Shown piece after piece: positions 8,855 to 20,244 of a stretch of 34,679 bases of DNA (position 1 is the stretch's first letter; the number at the start of each line of letters is the position of its first letter). The translations under genes and the position numbers were made by a program. This DNA comes from Clostridia bacterium. GTDB lineage: Bacteria > Bacillota > Clostridia > Tissierellales > Dethiosulfatibacteraceae. The DNA is taken from positions 1 to 34,679 of the forward strand of contig JAABRS010000007.1 in the NCBI GenBank assembly GCA_011390775.1, in the 5' to 3' direction. Under the pieces are notes generated by a model that was given only the letters and a program-made list of their open reading frames with translations, did no database searches and was not told the origin of the DNA.

Positions 8855-9694
8855 TTGAAGTTTAATCTCCATACACATACTAAATACTGCGATGGAAGTA
8901 AAGATACAGAAGATATGATAAAGGCTGCAATTAATTACAATTATAAAATAATTGGTATATCTTCCCATGGACCTTTACCTTTTGATAGTGACTGGACTAT
9001 GAAGAAAAAAGATCTACATAGTTATATAGAAGAAGTAAAAAATTTAAAAAAGAAATATAAAAACGAAATAAAAATATTATTAGGATTAGAACTTGATTAT
9101 ATACCAGGTTATAGGCTTGACTATATAGATGATAACATACTTAAATCTTTAGATTATTGGATAGGATCTATACATTTTTTAGGTCAATACAAAAATAAGA
9201 AATATTGGACTGTTGATTATGACTTAACTGAGTTAAAAAGAGGTATACAAGAATCTTTTGAAGGAAATGTAGAAAAAGCAGTGATTCAATACTACAAATA
9301 TATGGAAGACATGGTAGAGAATTATAAACCTTATATATTAGGTCATTTAGATTTAATTAAAAAAAATAATAGAAATAATATTTTTTTTAACGAAAGTGAA
9401 TTATGGTATAAAAAAACCATTAGTTCTTTGTTAGATAAAGTAAAAAAATCAAATACAGTAGTAGAACTTAATACAGGTGGTAAGTACAGAAAATATACAG
9501 AAAACTACTATCCAAGCAACTGGATTTTAGAAGAAATTAATGGCAGAGACATACCTATTACAATAAGTAGAGACGCTCACGATATTGAAAGTCTAGACTT
9601 TGAGTATGAAGATTCCATTAAATTACTTAAAACTATTGGATTTAGTAAAATATATTACTACAACGGAAAAACATGGGAAAAAATATATATATAA
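8855..9694 (+). CDS. PHP-domain phosphatase, histidinol-phosphatase (HisJ) like
   Basis: N-terminal LHTHTKYCDGSKDTEDM PHP motif; GSIHFLG; GHLDLI; SRDAH. Start reassigned: AGGAG at 8842-8846 is well spaced for TTG at 8855; the listed start at 8846 (GTG) overlaps that RBS. Confidence 0.85.
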   Translation: MKFNLHTHTKYCDGSKDTEDMIKAAINYNYKIIGISSHGPLPFDSDWTMKKKDLHSYIEEVKNLKKKYKNEIKILLGLELDYIPGYRLDYIDDNILKSLDYWIGSIHFLGQYKNKKYWTVDYDLTELKRGIQESFEGNVEKAVIQYYKYMEDMVENYKPYILGHLDLIKKNNRNNIFFNESELWYKKTISSLLDKVKKSNTVVELNTGGKYRKYTENYYPSNWILEEINGRDIPITISRDAHDIESLDFEYEDSIKLLKTIGFSKIYYYNGKTWEKIYI

Positions 9695-9707
9695 TTTAGG
9701 AGGAGTT

Positions 9708-9872
9708 ATGTCATTAAAGTTAAAAAGAATTGGTGGAATAACTTTTGTAATTTCATTGATACTAGCATTTGTTATTGAAGACTTAAGAAGCAATCCATTA
9801 ATATCAATTATTATGGTTGTTAGTTTAATAATATGTGCTTTAGGATTTTACATTGAAAGGAGAAATAAATGA
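9708..9872 (+). CDS. Small membrane protein (54 aa)
   Basis: TTAGGAGGAGTT RBS before ATG at 9708; two hydrophobic segments; MSLKLKRIGGITFVISLILAFVIEDLRSNPLISIIMVVSLIICALGFYIERRNK. Confidence 0.75.
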   Translation: MSLKLKRIGGITFVISLILAFVIEDLRSNPLISIIMVVSLIICALGFYIERRNK

Positions 9873-11488
9873 ATAAAAAACTTTATAAAAATGGAAAAAT
9901 TCATATAATGGATGAAAAAAGAAGGATTGCTGATTCTATTTATATAGAAGAAGGTAAAATAAAAGAATCTGGAGAATTCGAATATTTGAATGAAAAATAT
10001 GATATAAAAGATGCAGATATCATAGATTTAAAAGGAAAAACAACCCTGCCTGGATTTAATGACTCTCACATGCATATTTTAAAATACGGTGAAAGTTTAG
10101 AAAGTGTAGATCTTAGAGGAGTGAAATCTGTTGAGGAAATTATTCAAAGGTGTAAAGATTTTCTAAGCAAAAATGAACTCAGAGAAGAACAATGGTTGGT
10201 AGGAACAGGATGGAATCAGGATTTGTTTTTAAAGAATGAATTCCCTAACAAAAATGATTTAGATAAAATCTCTACAGAAATCCCTATTGCATTATCCAGG
10301 GTATGTACTCACATAACAGTATGCAACTCGAAAGCTATTGAGATTATGGGAATAAATGAAAAAACAAATGTTGAAGGTGGAGAAATAGAAAAAGATGAAG
10401 ATGGTAATTTAACCGGAATGTTTAAAGAAAATGCAAACAGTTTAATAAATAAAGCAAAACCGGAACTAACATTAGATGACATAAAAGATATCTTACAAAA
10501 AGCTACTAAAAGCCTTGAAAAATACGGGTTGACTAGTATACAAAGTGATGATCTACAACATGGTGGTAAGTCTTGGGAAACTGTAATACAAGCATATAAA
10601 GAATTATACGATGAGGAAAAAATAAATATTAGAATAAATCAACAGAGTTTATTTTTTGATATAAAAGAATATTTAGATTTTATAGAAAAAGAGGTACATA
10701 AATTAAAAATAGATAATAAATTTAGAGTTGGTCCTTTAAAACTATTAGGAGATGGTTCTTTGGGAGCTAGAACTGCTTACTTAAGTAAACCTTACAACGA
10801 TGATCCAACAAAAACCGGGATGACAGCTTATACATCAGAACAATTGGATGAATTTGTACTTACAGCATGTAAAAACGGGAAACCAGTAGCCATACATTCT
10901 ATAGGAGATAAGATGATGCATATGGCTTTTGATAGTATTGAAAAAGCGACAAAAGAGACAGGAAAAGAACTGCGACACGGAATAGTTCACTGTCAAATAA
11001 CTACAGAAAGTTTATTTGAAAGATTCCAAAAAAACAATGTATCTGCATATATACAACCTATATTTGCATCCTCAGATTGGAATGTTGCACCGAAAAGAAT
11101 AGGAAATGAAAGAGCGAAATATACCTACAATTGGAAAAGATATTATGATTTAGATATTATTGCATCTTTTGGTACTGATTCACCAGTAGAGAGTCCAAAT
11201 CCTTTGGAAAACATATATTCTGCTGTTACTAGAAAAGACTTTGAAGGAAATCCGGAAAATGGATGGTTGCCCGAACAAAAGCTTACCGTTGATCAATCAG
11301 TAGTGGGATACACATATAATTCTGCATATATGTCCTATGAAGAAAATATCAAAGGAACTCTCGAAAACGGACAGTTGGCAGATATGGTTATATTAAATCA
11401 GGATATTTTTAATATAGAACCAGAAAAGATAAAAGATGTAAAAGTAGAAATGACAATAATAGATGGGGAAATAGTACATGAACAATAA
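9869..11488 (+). CDS. Amidohydrolase family protein (YtcJ-like)
   Basis: GKTTLPGFNDSHMHILKYGESLESVDLRGV; SLGARTAYLSKPY; AIHSIGD; FGTDSPVESPNPLENI. Confidence 0.92.
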   Translation: MNKKLYKNGKIHIMDEKRRIADSIYIEEGKIKESGEFEYLNEKYDIKDADIIDLKGKTTLPGFNDSHMHILKYGESLESVDLRGVKSVEEIIQRCKDFLSKNELREEQWLVGTGWNQDLFLKNEFPNKNDLDKISTEIPIALSRVCTHITVCNSKAIEIMGINEKTNVEGGEIEKDEDGNLTGMFKENANSLINKAKPELTLDDIKDILQKATKSLEKYGLTSIQSDDLQHGGKSWETVIQAYKELYDEEKINIRINQQSLFFDIKEYLDFIEKEVHKLKIDNKFRVGPLKLLGDGSLGARTAYLSKPYNDDPTKTGMTAYTSEQLDEFVLTACKNGKPVAIHSIGDKMMHMAFDSIEKATKETGKELRHGIVHCQITTESLFERFQKNNVSAYIQPIFASSDWNVAPKRIGNERAKYTYNWKRYYDLDIIASFGTDSPVESPNPLENIYSAVTRKDFEGNPENGWLPEQKLTVDQSVVGYTYNSAYMSYEENIKGTLENGQLADMVILNQDIFNIEPEKIKDVKVEMTIIDGEIVHEQ

Positions 11489-11504
11489 AAGAAAATAATT
11501 GAAA

Positions 11505-11537
11505 TAAAGTTCGTAATAATACGAACTTTATTTTTTT
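11505..11537 (+). terminator. Rho-independent terminator after the amidohydrolase gene
   Basis: TAAAGTTCGTA-ATAA-TACGAACTTTA, 11-bp perfect stem, then TTTTTTT. Confidence 0.88.
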
Positions 11538-11564
11538 ATATTAAAATAAATACCCGTAATTTCA

Positions 11565-11593
11565 TTGACATTCAAAAATATATTTTGTATTAT
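11565..11593 (+). promoter_or_regulatory. Sigma-A promoter of the pur operon
   Basis: TTGACA (11565-11570) - 17 nt - TATTAT (11588-11593), about 31 nt before purL ATG. Confidence 0.87.
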
Positions 11594-11623
11594 ATTAGTA
11601 CAAAAAGAAAAAAGGAGAATTGA

Positions 11624-14600
11624 ATGAATTCCTCGGTTTATAGAATATTTGTAGAAAAGAAAAATGTATTTAATACTGAAAGCGATACACTGATTAATGA
11701 TTTCAAGAAAAATTTAAATATTGAAAAATTAAAAGATTTAAGAGTTTTGAACAGATACGATATAGCAGGTCTTACAAAGAAAAATTTTGAAGACTCTATT
11801 TTTAAAGTTTTTGCTGAAAAGAATCAGGACAATGTATATTTTGAAAAAATAGATTATGAAGGAGAAATTTTTGGAGTTGAATATTTACCTGGACAATTTG
11901 ATCAACGTTCGGATTCTGCTTCACAATGCCTTCAAATTATTACAGGGAAGGAAAAACCCTTAGTAAAATATACACAAATAATTATTTTGATGGGAAATTT
12001 AAATCAGAAAGAAATAAAAAGAATAAAAGATTATTATATTAATCCGGTAGATTCAAGAGAAGCTTCTCTTCTAAAACCCCTCACATTAGAGATAGCATAT
12101 CCCGAACCACCGGATGTTTCTATTTGTAATGGATTTACCGAGTATTCAACTGAAGAGCTTAAAAAATTTATTGAAGAGTATTCCCTTGCAATGAATATGG
12201 ATGATATTAAATACTGTCAACATTATTTTAAAGAAAAAGAAAAAAGAAATCCATCTATTACAGAACTGAAAGTTATTGACACCTATTGGTCGGATCACTG
12301 TAGACATACTACTTTTTCAACTAAAATCAATAATATTAATTTTGAAGAAGGGTTATTAACAAAAAGAATAGAAAAATCATATGAAAACTATTTAAGTTCA
12401 AGAAAATTTGTATATAACAAAAGAAAAAAAGACATGAACTTAATGGATTTAGCAACTATCAATATGAAAGAAATCAGGAAAAAAGGATTATTAAATGATT
12501 TGGAAATATCTGATGAAATTAATGCCTGTAGTATAGAAACAAAGGTAGATATAAATGGCAAAGATGAAGATTGGCTAATAATGTTTAAGAATGAAACTCA
12601 CAATCATCCAACAGAAATAGAACCTTACGGCGGTGCAGCGACATGTTTAGGTGGAGCTATTAGAGATCCTCTTTCCGGCAGATCTTATGTTTATCAAGGA
12701 ATGAGAGTAACTGGAAGTGGAGACCCAAGAAGAAAAATAGAAGACACTATAGAAGGTAAACTTCCTCAAATTAAGATAACAAAGGAAGCAGCTAAAGGAT
12801 TTAGTTCCTACGGGAATCAAATAGGACTGGCTTCCGGAGAAATTAGAGAATATTACAATGAAGGATTTTTAGCAAAGCGAATGGAAGTGGGAGCGGTAAT
12901 CGCTGCGAGTCCTAAAGAAAATGTTAAAAGAAAAAAACCGACAACGGGAGATATTATTCTACTTGTTGGAGGAAAAACCGGAAGAGATGGATGCGGTGGA
13001 GCTACAGGTTCATCTAAGGTTCACACAGAAGAATCCATAGAAGAATGCAGCTCTGAAGTTCAAAAAGGGAATCCACCGGAAGAAAGAAAAATTCAAAGAC
13101 TTTTTAAAAATCCGGAGGCAAGTAAATTAATTAAAAAATGTAATGACTTTGGTGCTGGAGGAGTATCTGTTGCAATTGGAGAATTAGCAGAAGGGTTGAG
13201 AATAGATTTAGATTTAATACCTAAAAAATACGAAGGCCTAGATGGTACTGAACTTGCAATTTCAGAATCTCAGGAACGTATGGCTGTATTAATTGATAAA
13301 TTGGATAAAGAAGAATTCATACAACTGGCATCAAAAGAAAATTTAGAATGTACAAAGGTAGCAGAAGTAACAGAAGAAAAAAGGTTAGTAATGACATGGC
13401 GTGGGGAAAAAATACTTAATATTTCCAGAGAATTTTTAGATACAAACGGTGTCAGTCAAAATACAGATGTATTTGTATCGGAACCTGATAAACCAACTTA
13501 TTTTACAAACTTTAAAAGCAAAATTGATCTGGAATCTAAATTTTTAAAAAATTTAGAAGATTTAAATGTTTCGAGTCAAAAGGGATTGGTTGAAATGTTT
13601 GATTCTACAGTAGGTGCTGGAAATATTTTAATGCCTTTTGGTGGTAAATATAAACTTACTCCTGTGGATGGCATGGTATCTAAAATACCTGTTGAAAAAG
13701 GAGATACGAAGACATGTACAATAATGACCCATGGTTACGATCCTAATCTAGCTATTTGGAGTCCTTATCATGGAGCAATGTTTGCAGTTATTAGCTCTGT
13801 AGCAAAAGTTGTAGCTTTAGGTGGAGATTATAAAAAAATTAGACTATCTCTTCAAGAATACTTTGAAAGATTAAATTTTGATTCCAAAAAATGGGGCAAA
13901 CCATTTGCTGCTTTATTAGGAGCTTATGATGTACAGAAAAATCTAAATATTCCAGCAATAGGAGGGAAGGATAGTATGTCTGGAACATTTAAAGATTTAA
14001 ATGTTCCTCCGACTTTAATTAGTTTTGCAGTCTGTGTTAGCAAAGTTGATGATATTATATCTCCAGAATTTAAAAAAATAGATTCCAGTATAGTAAAAGT
14101 ATCTATTGAAAAAAACAAAGATCTTACACCTAATTATGAAGACATGAAAAAAAAATATGAAGAGATACATAAATTAATAATAAACAAAAATATTTTATCA
14201 GCTTCAGCTATTGGATATGGTGGAGAAGCAGGGTCTATTAGTAAAATGTGTTTAGGAAATAAAATAGGATTTGAATTTAATGAAAATTACAACGCAGAAA
14301 ATATTTTTGTGCCGACCTATGGAGATCTAATCTTAGAAGTTGAAGATTTAAATAATTTAAATGAACTAGATTACGAACTACTGGGAAGAACAACTAAAAA
14401 TAGTTTTATTAACATTAATAATAAAAATATAAGTTTAGAAGAAGTTAAAAAATCATGGGAAAGAACTTTGGAAAGCATATTTAAAACAAAAGAAAATCAT
14501 TTTGGAGAAATCAAGGAATTCAATTATAATAATCAAGATAAATTTAAATATAAAAGTATAAATACTTTAAAAGGAGAAAAACCAAAAGTATTTATTCCTA

Positions 14601-15376
14601 TATTTCCCGGAACAAACTGCGAATACGATACAGGAAAAGTATTTGAAGAAGCTGGGGGAAAAGTAGTATATCAGGTATTTAAAAATCAATCTTCAAAAGA
14701 TATAGAAGAATCTCTAAAAATGATGTCAAAGAATATTTCCAAATCAAACATAATAGCTATACCGGGAGGTTTCAGTGCAGGAGATGAACCTGACGGATCC
14801 GGTAAGTTTATAACTTCCGTATTTAGAAATCCTTATGTATCTCATTCAGTTATGGATTTAATAAAAAATAAAGATGGATTAATGATAGGCATATGTAATG
14901 GATTTCAAGCCTTGATTAAACTAGGATTACTTCAATACGGCGAAATAACAGATATAAAAGAAGATTTTCCAACTTTAACTTTTAATAAAATAGGAAGACA
15001 TATATCAACCTTTGTAAAAACAAAGGTTACTTCAGATTTATCACCATGGTATAGTGGATGTAAATTAGGAGACGTACATTATATACCGGTATCCCATGGA
15101 GAAGGAAGGTTTGTAGCTAATAAAGATTGGATAAATAGACTGGAAAGAAATGGACAGATATCAACTCAATACATAGATGATAAGAACAAACCATCCTATG
15201 ATGGGGAATTTAATCCAAATGGCTCTTATTACGCTGTAGAATCCATTACTAGCCCTGATGGAAGGATATTAGGGAAAATGGGTCACTCAGAAAGAATAGG
15301 CACAAATTTATACAAGAATATATATGGTGATAAGAATCAAAGGATATTTGAATCGGGAATAAACTACTTTAGATAA
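11624..15376 (+). CDS. purL: Phosphoribosylformylglycinamidine synthase, long single-chain form with glutaminase domain
   Basis: 1250 aa; DTYWSDHCRHTTFSTK, NETHNHPTEIEPYGGAATCLGGAIRDPLSGRSYVYQGMR; C-terminal GATase with GICNGFQ. Confidence 0.96.
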   Translation: MNSSVYRIFVEKKNVFNTESDTLINDFKKNLNIEKLKDLRVLNRYDIAGLTKKNFEDSIFKVFAEKNQDNVYFEKIDYEGEIFGVEYLPGQFDQRSDSASQCLQIITGKEKPLVKYTQIIILMGNLNQKEIKRIKDYYINPVDSREASLLKPLTLEIAYPEPPDVSICNGFTEYSTEELKKFIEEYSLAMNMDDIKYCQHYFKEKEKRNPSITELKVIDTYWSDHCRHTTFSTKINNINFEEGLLTKRIEKSYENYLSSRKFVYNKRKKDMNLMDLATINMKEIRKKGLLNDLEISDEINACSIETKVDINGKDEDWLIMFKNETHNHPTEIEPYGGAATCLGGAIRDPLSGRSYVYQGMRVTGSGDPRRKIEDTIEGKLPQIKITKEAAKGFSSYGNQIGLASGEIREYYNEGFLAKRMEVGAVIAASPKENVKRKKPTTGDIILLVGGKTGRDGCGGATGSSKVHTEESIEECSSEVQKGNPPEERKIQRLFKNPEASKLIKKCNDFGAGGVSVAIGELAEGLRIDLDLIPKKYEGLDGTELAISESQERMAVLIDKLDKEEFIQLASKENLECTKVAEVTEEKRLVMTWRGEKILNISREFLDTNGVSQNTDVFVSEPDKPTYFTNFKSKIDLESKFLKNLEDLNVSSQKGLVEMFDSTVGAGNILMPFGGKYKLTPVDGMVSKIPVEKGDTKTCTIMTHGYDPNLAIWSPYHGAMFAVISSVAKVVALGGDYKKIRLSLQEYFERLNFDSKKWGKPFAALLGAYDVQKNLNIPAIGGKDSMSGTFKDLNVPPTLISFAVCVSKVDDIISPEFKKIDSSIVKVSIEKNKDLTPNYEDMKKKYEEIHKLIINKNILSASAIGYGGEAGSISKMCLGNKIGFEFNENYNAENIFVPTYGDLILEVEDLNNLNELDYELLGRTTKNSFININNKNISLEEVKKSWERTLESIFKTKENHFGEIKEFNYNNQDKFKYKSINTLKGEKPKVFIPIFPGTNCEYDTGKVFEEAGGKVVYQVFKNQSSKDIEESLKMMSKNISKSNIIAIPGGFSAGDEPDGSGKFITSVFRNPYVSHSVMDLIKNKDGLMIGICNGFQALIKLGLLQYGEITDIKEDFPTLTFNKIGRHISTFVKTKVTSDLSPWYSGCKLGDVHYIPVSHGEGRFVANKDWINRLERNGQISTQYIDDKNKPSYDGEFNPNGSYYAVESITSPDGRILGKMGHSERIGTNLYKNIYGDKNQRIFESGINYFR

Positions 15377-15430
15377 TAAAGTATTATTATTAATAATTGA
15401 TAGTTAATATTATAAAAAGGAAGTGAAATT

Positions 15431-16585
15431 ATGAATCCAAATAATTTTAGAATTGGAATAATCGGTGGTGGACAACTTGGAAAAATGCTAATAAGGGAAG
15501 CTAAACAAATGGATTTTAAAGTTATCGCTTTAGATCCTACCCCTGGATCCCCAGGAGGTAGTATGGCTGATGAACAAATAATAGGAGATTTTTATGATAG
15601 AGAAAAAATCATAGAATTAGTTAAGAAATGTGATGTAACTACATTTGAAATAGAACATATAGATACGAAGATTTTAGCTGAACTTGAAAAAGAAGGACAT
15701 AAAATATATCCTTCTCCAAGGATTTTAGAAATTATTAAGGATAAATCTGTTCAAAAAGAAATGATGGTGGAAAACAATATACCTACATCAAGATGGGAGA
15801 GAATATCTGATCTTAAAGAAACTGGAAAAAGATTAGGCTTTCCCTTTATACAAAAATCCTGTAGGGGAGGCTATGATGGCAGAGGAGTTTTCCTTATTAA
15901 AGGTGAAGAGGATTTTGAAAATGCACTCAAGGGAGAAAGTTTTGGAGAAAAATATATAGACTTTAAAAAAGAGCTGGCGGTTCTTGTTGCAAGGGATATA
16001 GATGGAAAAATAAAGTGTTTTCCTATAGTGGAGATGGTCTTTGATGAAGGGGCAAATATCTGTGATACTGTAATTGCTCCGGCTAGAATAGATAGCATTA
16101 TAGCGGATAAAGCAATAAATATGGCTATAAAGTGTATGGAAGTACTTGAGGGAGTAGGGGTTTTTGCAGTAGAAATGTTTCTAACTGAGGATGATGAAAT
16201 TCTTGTAAATGAAATAGCTCCTAGAGTTCATAATTCAGGACATTTCACTATAGAAGCCTGCATGACCTCTCAATTTCAACAGCATATTAGAGCTATTTGT
16301 GGAATTCCTTTGGGAGAAACAGAGTCTTTAATACCATCAGTTGTTGTAAATATTCTAGGAGAAGAAAATGAAAAAGGCAATCCATATTATGAAGGTTTTA
16401 AGGAAGCTCTAGAAATACCTGGTGTAAACATTCATATATACGGTAAGGACATAGTAAAGCCCTATAGAAAAATGGGTCATGCAACCATAATTGATAGTGA
16501 TATTGAAAAGGCTCTATATAAAGCAGGAAAGGTAAAGAAAGTTTTAAAAGCCATAGCAAAGGAGGAAGATAGACATGAAGAATAA
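15431..16585 (+). CDS. purK: 5-(carboxyamino)imidazole ribonucleotide synthase
   Basis: [66 protein letters not shown]. Confidence 0.96.
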   Translation: MNPNNFRIGIIGGGQLGKMLIREAKQMDFKVIALDPTPGSPGGSMADEQIIGDFYDREKIIELVKKCDVTTFEIEHIDTKILAELEKEGHKIYPSPRILEIIKDKSVQKEMMVENNIPTSRWERISDLKETGKRLGFPFIQKSCRGGYDGRGVFLIKGEEDFENALKGESFGEKYIDFKKELAVLVARDIDGKIKCFPIVEMVFDEGANICDTVIAPARIDSIIADKAINMAIKCMEVLEGVGVFAVEMFLTEDDEILVNEIAPRVHNSGHFTIEACMTSQFQQHIRAICGIPLGETESLIPSVVVNILGEENEKGNPYYEGFKEALEIPGVNIHIYGKDIVKPYRKMGHATIIDSDIEKALYKAGKVKKVLKAIAKEEDRHEE

Positions 16586-17090
16586 TATAAAAGTAGGTAT
16601 TATAATGGGAAGTGATTCGGACCTACCTATTATGAAAGAATCAGCTAAAATACTAGACCATTTTGAAATTAAATATGAGTTAACTATAGTTTCAGCCCAT
16701 AGAACTCCGGAGAGGCTTGTTGAATATGCAAAGAAAGGAAAAGCAAGGGGGATGCAGGTTATTATAGCAGGAGCAGGGGGAGCAGCTCATCTTCCGGGCA
16801 TGATAGCATCAATAAGTGAGCTTCCGGTCATAGGGGTGCCTATTAAAACTTCTACCTTAAATGGTTTAGATTCATTACTGTCTATAGTTCAAATGCCTAG
16901 AGGTGTTCCAGTAGCAACGGTAGCGATAAATGGATCTAAAAATGCAGGGATATTAGCTGCACAAATACTTGGTTTAAAGGAAGAGAACATTCAGGAAAAA
17001 GTGTTGAAATATAAGGAAGAAATGAAAAAAGAGGTAATAAAAAAAGCTGATAAGCTGGAAGCTATTGGATATAAGGAATATTTAAAATAG
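16575..17090 (+). CDS. purE: 5-(carboxyamino)imidazole ribonucleotide mutase
   Basis: [38 protein letters not shown]. Confidence 0.97.
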   Translation: MKNNIKVGIIMGSDSDLPIMKESAKILDHFEIKYELTIVSAHRTPERLVEYAKKGKARGMQVIIAGAGGAAHLPGMIASISELPVIGVPIKTSTLNGLDSLLSIVQMPRGVPVATVAINGSKNAGILAAQILGLKEENIQEKVLKYKEEMKKEVIKKADKLEAIGYKEYLK

Positions 17091-17103
17091 GGAGGAAATT
17101 ACA

Positions 17104-17802
17104 ATGAAAAGGGAAATGATTTATGAAGGAAAGGCAAAAAAAGTATATAAAACTGAGGATAAGGACAAGTATATAGTAGAGTACAAAGATGATGCTACAG
17201 CTTTTAATGGAAAGAAAAAGGGAACTATAGTAGGCAAGGGAGTTGTGAACAATAAGATGTCTGCAGCTATGTTTATGCTTTTAGAAGAAAAAGGTATACC
17301 TACCCACATGATAGAGCTTATAAATGATAGAGAATCTTTAGTTAAAGCCGTTGAAATATTACCTATAGAAGTTATTGTAAGAAATGTAGCAGCTGGTTCT
17401 TTGGCTAAGAGACTTGGATTAGAAGAAGGTACAGTAATGGATAAAACTGTATTAGAATTTTGTTATAAAAACGATGATTTAGGTGATCCTATGATTAACG
17501 AATATCATATCGCAGCTTTAAATTTAGCATCTGAAGAGCAGTTAAAAGAAGTGAGAAAATATGCATTCAATATTAACGAAGTATTGATGAATTATTTCCA
17601 AGAAAGAGGGATTAGATTAATAGACTTCAAACTAGAATTTGGACTTTATAAAGGGGAGGTTATTTTAGCAGATGAAATTTCCCCTGACACATGTAGATTA
17701 TGGGATGCAAAATCAAATAAAAAATTAGATAAAGATAGGTTTAGAAGAGATTTAGGACAGGTAGAAGAGACCTATCAAGAAGTATTGAAAAGAATTCAGT
17801 AA
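17104..17802 (+). CDS. purC: Phosphoribosylaminoimidazolesuccinocarboxamide synthase
   Basis: [58 protein letters not shown]. Confidence 0.97.
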   Translation: MKREMIYEGKAKKVYKTEDKDKYIVEYKDDATAFNGKKKGTIVGKGVVNNKMSAAMFMLLEEKGIPTHMIELINDRESLVKAVEILPIEVIVRNVAAGSLAKRLGLEEGTVMDKTVLEFCYKNDDLGDPMINEYHIAALNLASEEQLKEVRKYAFNINEVLMNYFQERGIRLIDFKLEFGLYKGEVILADEISPDTCRLWDAKSNKKLDKDRFRRDLGQVEETYQEVLKRIQ

Positions 17803-19205
17803 TGGAGGATTTAACTCTTATGGAGTATATAAAAGAAGATAAACTAAAGGATGAGTGTGGTGTTATTGGAGTATATTCATCTAAGGATGAAATAGTATCA
17901 CAGCTGGCATACTATGGACTTTTTGCATTGCAGCATAGAGGGCAAGAGAGTGCTGGTATAGCTGTAAAATCCGGTGGAAAAATAAAATCTCACAAAAATA
18001 TGGGATTGGTTTCAGAAATTTTTGATGATGATATAATCAACGAACTTAAAGGTGGGATGGCTACAGGTCACGTTAGATATTCAACTACTGGAGATAGTCT
18101 TGTGGAGAATGCACAACCTCTAGTTGTTAAATATAAAAAAGGTAGTTTAGCTATATCACACAATGGAAATCTTACAAATGCAGAAGCCTTAAGAGACATG
18201 TTGGAAAATACAGGAGTAATATTTCAAACTTCAACAGATACAGAAGTAGTAGCAAATCTGCTTTCAAGGCATATAAATGGAGATATGATTAAGTCGGTAA
18301 AGAATGTTGTGGAAATAATAAAGGGAGCTTTTGCTTTCGTTATAATGACTGAAAAAGAACTAATAGGGATTAGAGACCAATTTGGACTTAGACCTTTATG
18401 TATTGGAAAAAGAAAAGATGGCTATCTATTAGCTTCAGAAAGTTGTGCAATTACAGCAATGGGAGGAAAATTTGTTAGAGATGTTGAGCCAGGAGAAATA
18501 GTAGTAATAAATGATGATGGTTTAAAAAGCATAAAAAGTAATAAATACGCGAACAGAAAATCATGTGTATTTGAATATATCTACTTTGCACGTCCGGATA
18601 GCACTATAGATGGAATAAACGTTTATGAATCAAGATTCAAAGCAGGAGAACAACTAGCTAAGGAATCTCCGGTAGAAGCAGACCTTGTATTTTCAGTTCC
18701 CGATTCAGGGACCCCTGCTGCAATTGGTTATGCACAGGCTTTAGGAATACAGTATGGACTAGGACTTATAAAAAACAGATATGCTAAGAGAACATTCATT
18801 CAACCAAATCAAGACTTGAGAGATGAGGGTGTAAAGATAAAATTAAGTGTACTTGAAAATATTGTAAAAGATAAGCGAGTTGTAATAGTTGATGACTCAA
18901 TTGTAAGAGGAACTACAAGTAAACGAATCGTTAAAATGGTAAGAGAAGCTGGAGCTAGAGAAGTTCATATAAGAGTTGCATCTCCACCGGTAAGCTATCC
19001 TTGTTATTTTGGAATAGATACTCCTTATCGAAGATATTTAATAGGTTCATATAAAAATAATGAAGAGATTACTGAATATATAGGTGCTGATAGTGTGAGA
19101 TATATTACAGAAAAAGGACTTTTAAAAGCTCTCGGACAGGAAGAAGGTTTTTGTCTTGCATGTCTAAACGGACAATATCCTATGGAGGTGCCAAATTTTG
19201 AGTGA
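17802..19205 (+). CDS. purF: Amidophosphoribosyltransferase
   Basis: DECGVIGVYSS with catalytic Cys after propeptide; ALQHRGQESAGIA; VVIVDDSIVRGTTSKRIV. Confidence 0.97.
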   Translation: MEDLTLMEYIKEDKLKDECGVIGVYSSKDEIVSQLAYYGLFALQHRGQESAGIAVKSGGKIKSHKNMGLVSEIFDDDIINELKGGMATGHVRYSTTGDSLVENAQPLVVKYKKGSLAISHNGNLTNAEALRDMLENTGVIFQTSTDTEVVANLLSRHINGDMIKSVKNVVEIIKGAFAFVIMTEKELIGIRDQFGLRPLCIGKRKDGYLLASESCAITAMGGKFVRDVEPGEIVVINDDGLKSIKSNKYANRKSCVFEYIYFARPDSTIDGINVYESRFKAGEQLAKESPVEADLVFSVPDSGTPAAIGYAQALGIQYGLGLIKNRYAKRTFIQPNQDLRDEGVKIKLSVLENIVKDKRVVIVDDSIVRGTTSKRIVKMVREAGAREVHIRVASPPVSYPCYFGIDTPYRRYLIGSYKNNEEITEYIGADSVRYITEKGLLKALGQEEGFCLACLNGQYPMEVPNFE

Positions 19206-20244
19206 TAAGGGAAAATTAACTTATAAAAGTTCAGGAGTGGATATAGAAGCAGGTTACAAATCTGTAGATATGATTAAAAAACATGTTAAAAGCACTTTTA
19301 CAGAAGGTGTTTTATCTGATATAGGTGGATTTGGCGGTCTCTTTTCTTTAGGAAAAGAAAAGATGGAAGAGCCGGTGCTCGTTTCAGGAACTGATGGAGT
19401 TGGAACTAAACTCATGATAGCTTTTAAAGCAGATAAGCACGATACTATAGGTCAGGATGCTGTAGCTATGTGTGTAAATGATGTAGTATGTCAGGGAGCT
19501 AAACCTTTGTTTTTTTTAGATTATGTAGCTACAGGAAAAGTAAAACCGGAAAAAATCAGTAGCATTGTAAAAGGAATTGCAGATGGTTGCAAGATATCAA
19601 ATGCTGCTTTAATAGGTGGAGAAACAGCTGAAATGCCCGGGTTATATTCAGAGGGAGAATACGATATAGCTGGATTTTGTGTTGGAATAGTTGATAAAAA
19701 AGATATCATTACAGGAGAAAACATCACTAAGGGGGATATATTAATAGGTATACCTTCCAGTGGGCTTCACAGTAATGGTTATTCTCTAGTAAGAAAGCTT
19801 TTTTTCGAAATTAAAAAATGGGATATAGATAAATATATTTCTCAACTAGGATGCACATTAGGAGAAGAACTTCTTAAACCAACTGAAATTTACGTAAGAG
19901 TAGTATTAAAAGTTTTGGAAAAATATAAAGTCAAAGGTATTTCTCATATTACCGGGGGAGGTTTCTACGAAAATATTCCGAGAATGCTTCCTGAAAGTTT
20001 ATCAGCAAAGATTATCTTAAACAATATAAAGAAATTACCTATATTTGAATTAATTCAAAATGAAGGAAATATAGAAGATAAAGAAATGTATTCAACTTTC
20101 AACATGGGTATAGGAATGGTTATGGCTGTTGATAGTAAAAATAAAGATGGTATTATGGAAATAATTAAAAATGAAGGGTATCATCCTGTAATTCTAGGAG
20201 AAGTAACTAAAAATAATAAAAAGGTTGAATTATGGAAAAAGTAA
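19198..20244 (+). CDS. purM: Phosphoribosylformylglycinamidine cyclo-ligase
   Basis: TYKSSGVDIEAGYKSVDMIKKHV; LVSGTDGVGTKLMIAF; LIGGETAEMPGLYSEGEYDIAGF. Confidence 0.97.
   Translation: MSDKGKLTYKSSGVDIEAGYKSVDMIKKHVKSTFTEGVLSDIGGFGGLFSLGKEKMEEPVLVSGTDGVGTKLMIAFKADKHDTIGQDAVAMCVNDVVCQGAKPLFFLDYVATGKVKPEKISSIVKGIADGCKISNAALIGGETAEMPGLYSEGEYDIAGFCVGIVDKKDIITGENITKGDILIGIPSSGLHSNGYSLVRKLFFEIKKWDIDKYISQLGCTLGEELLKPTEIYVRVVLKVLEKYKVKGISHITGGGFYENIPRMLPESLSAKIILNNIKKLPIFELIQNEGNIEDKEMYSTFNMGIGMVMAVDSKNKDGIMEIIKNEGYHPVILGEVTKNNKKVELWKK

Noticed and set aside
11505-11530. GTTCG...CGAAC arms upstream of purL as a PurR (PurBox) site
   Set aside because: Arms are close to PurBox but the spacing is short and the orientation looks wrong; a perfect 11-bp stem followed by T7 just after a stop codon is better explained as a terminator
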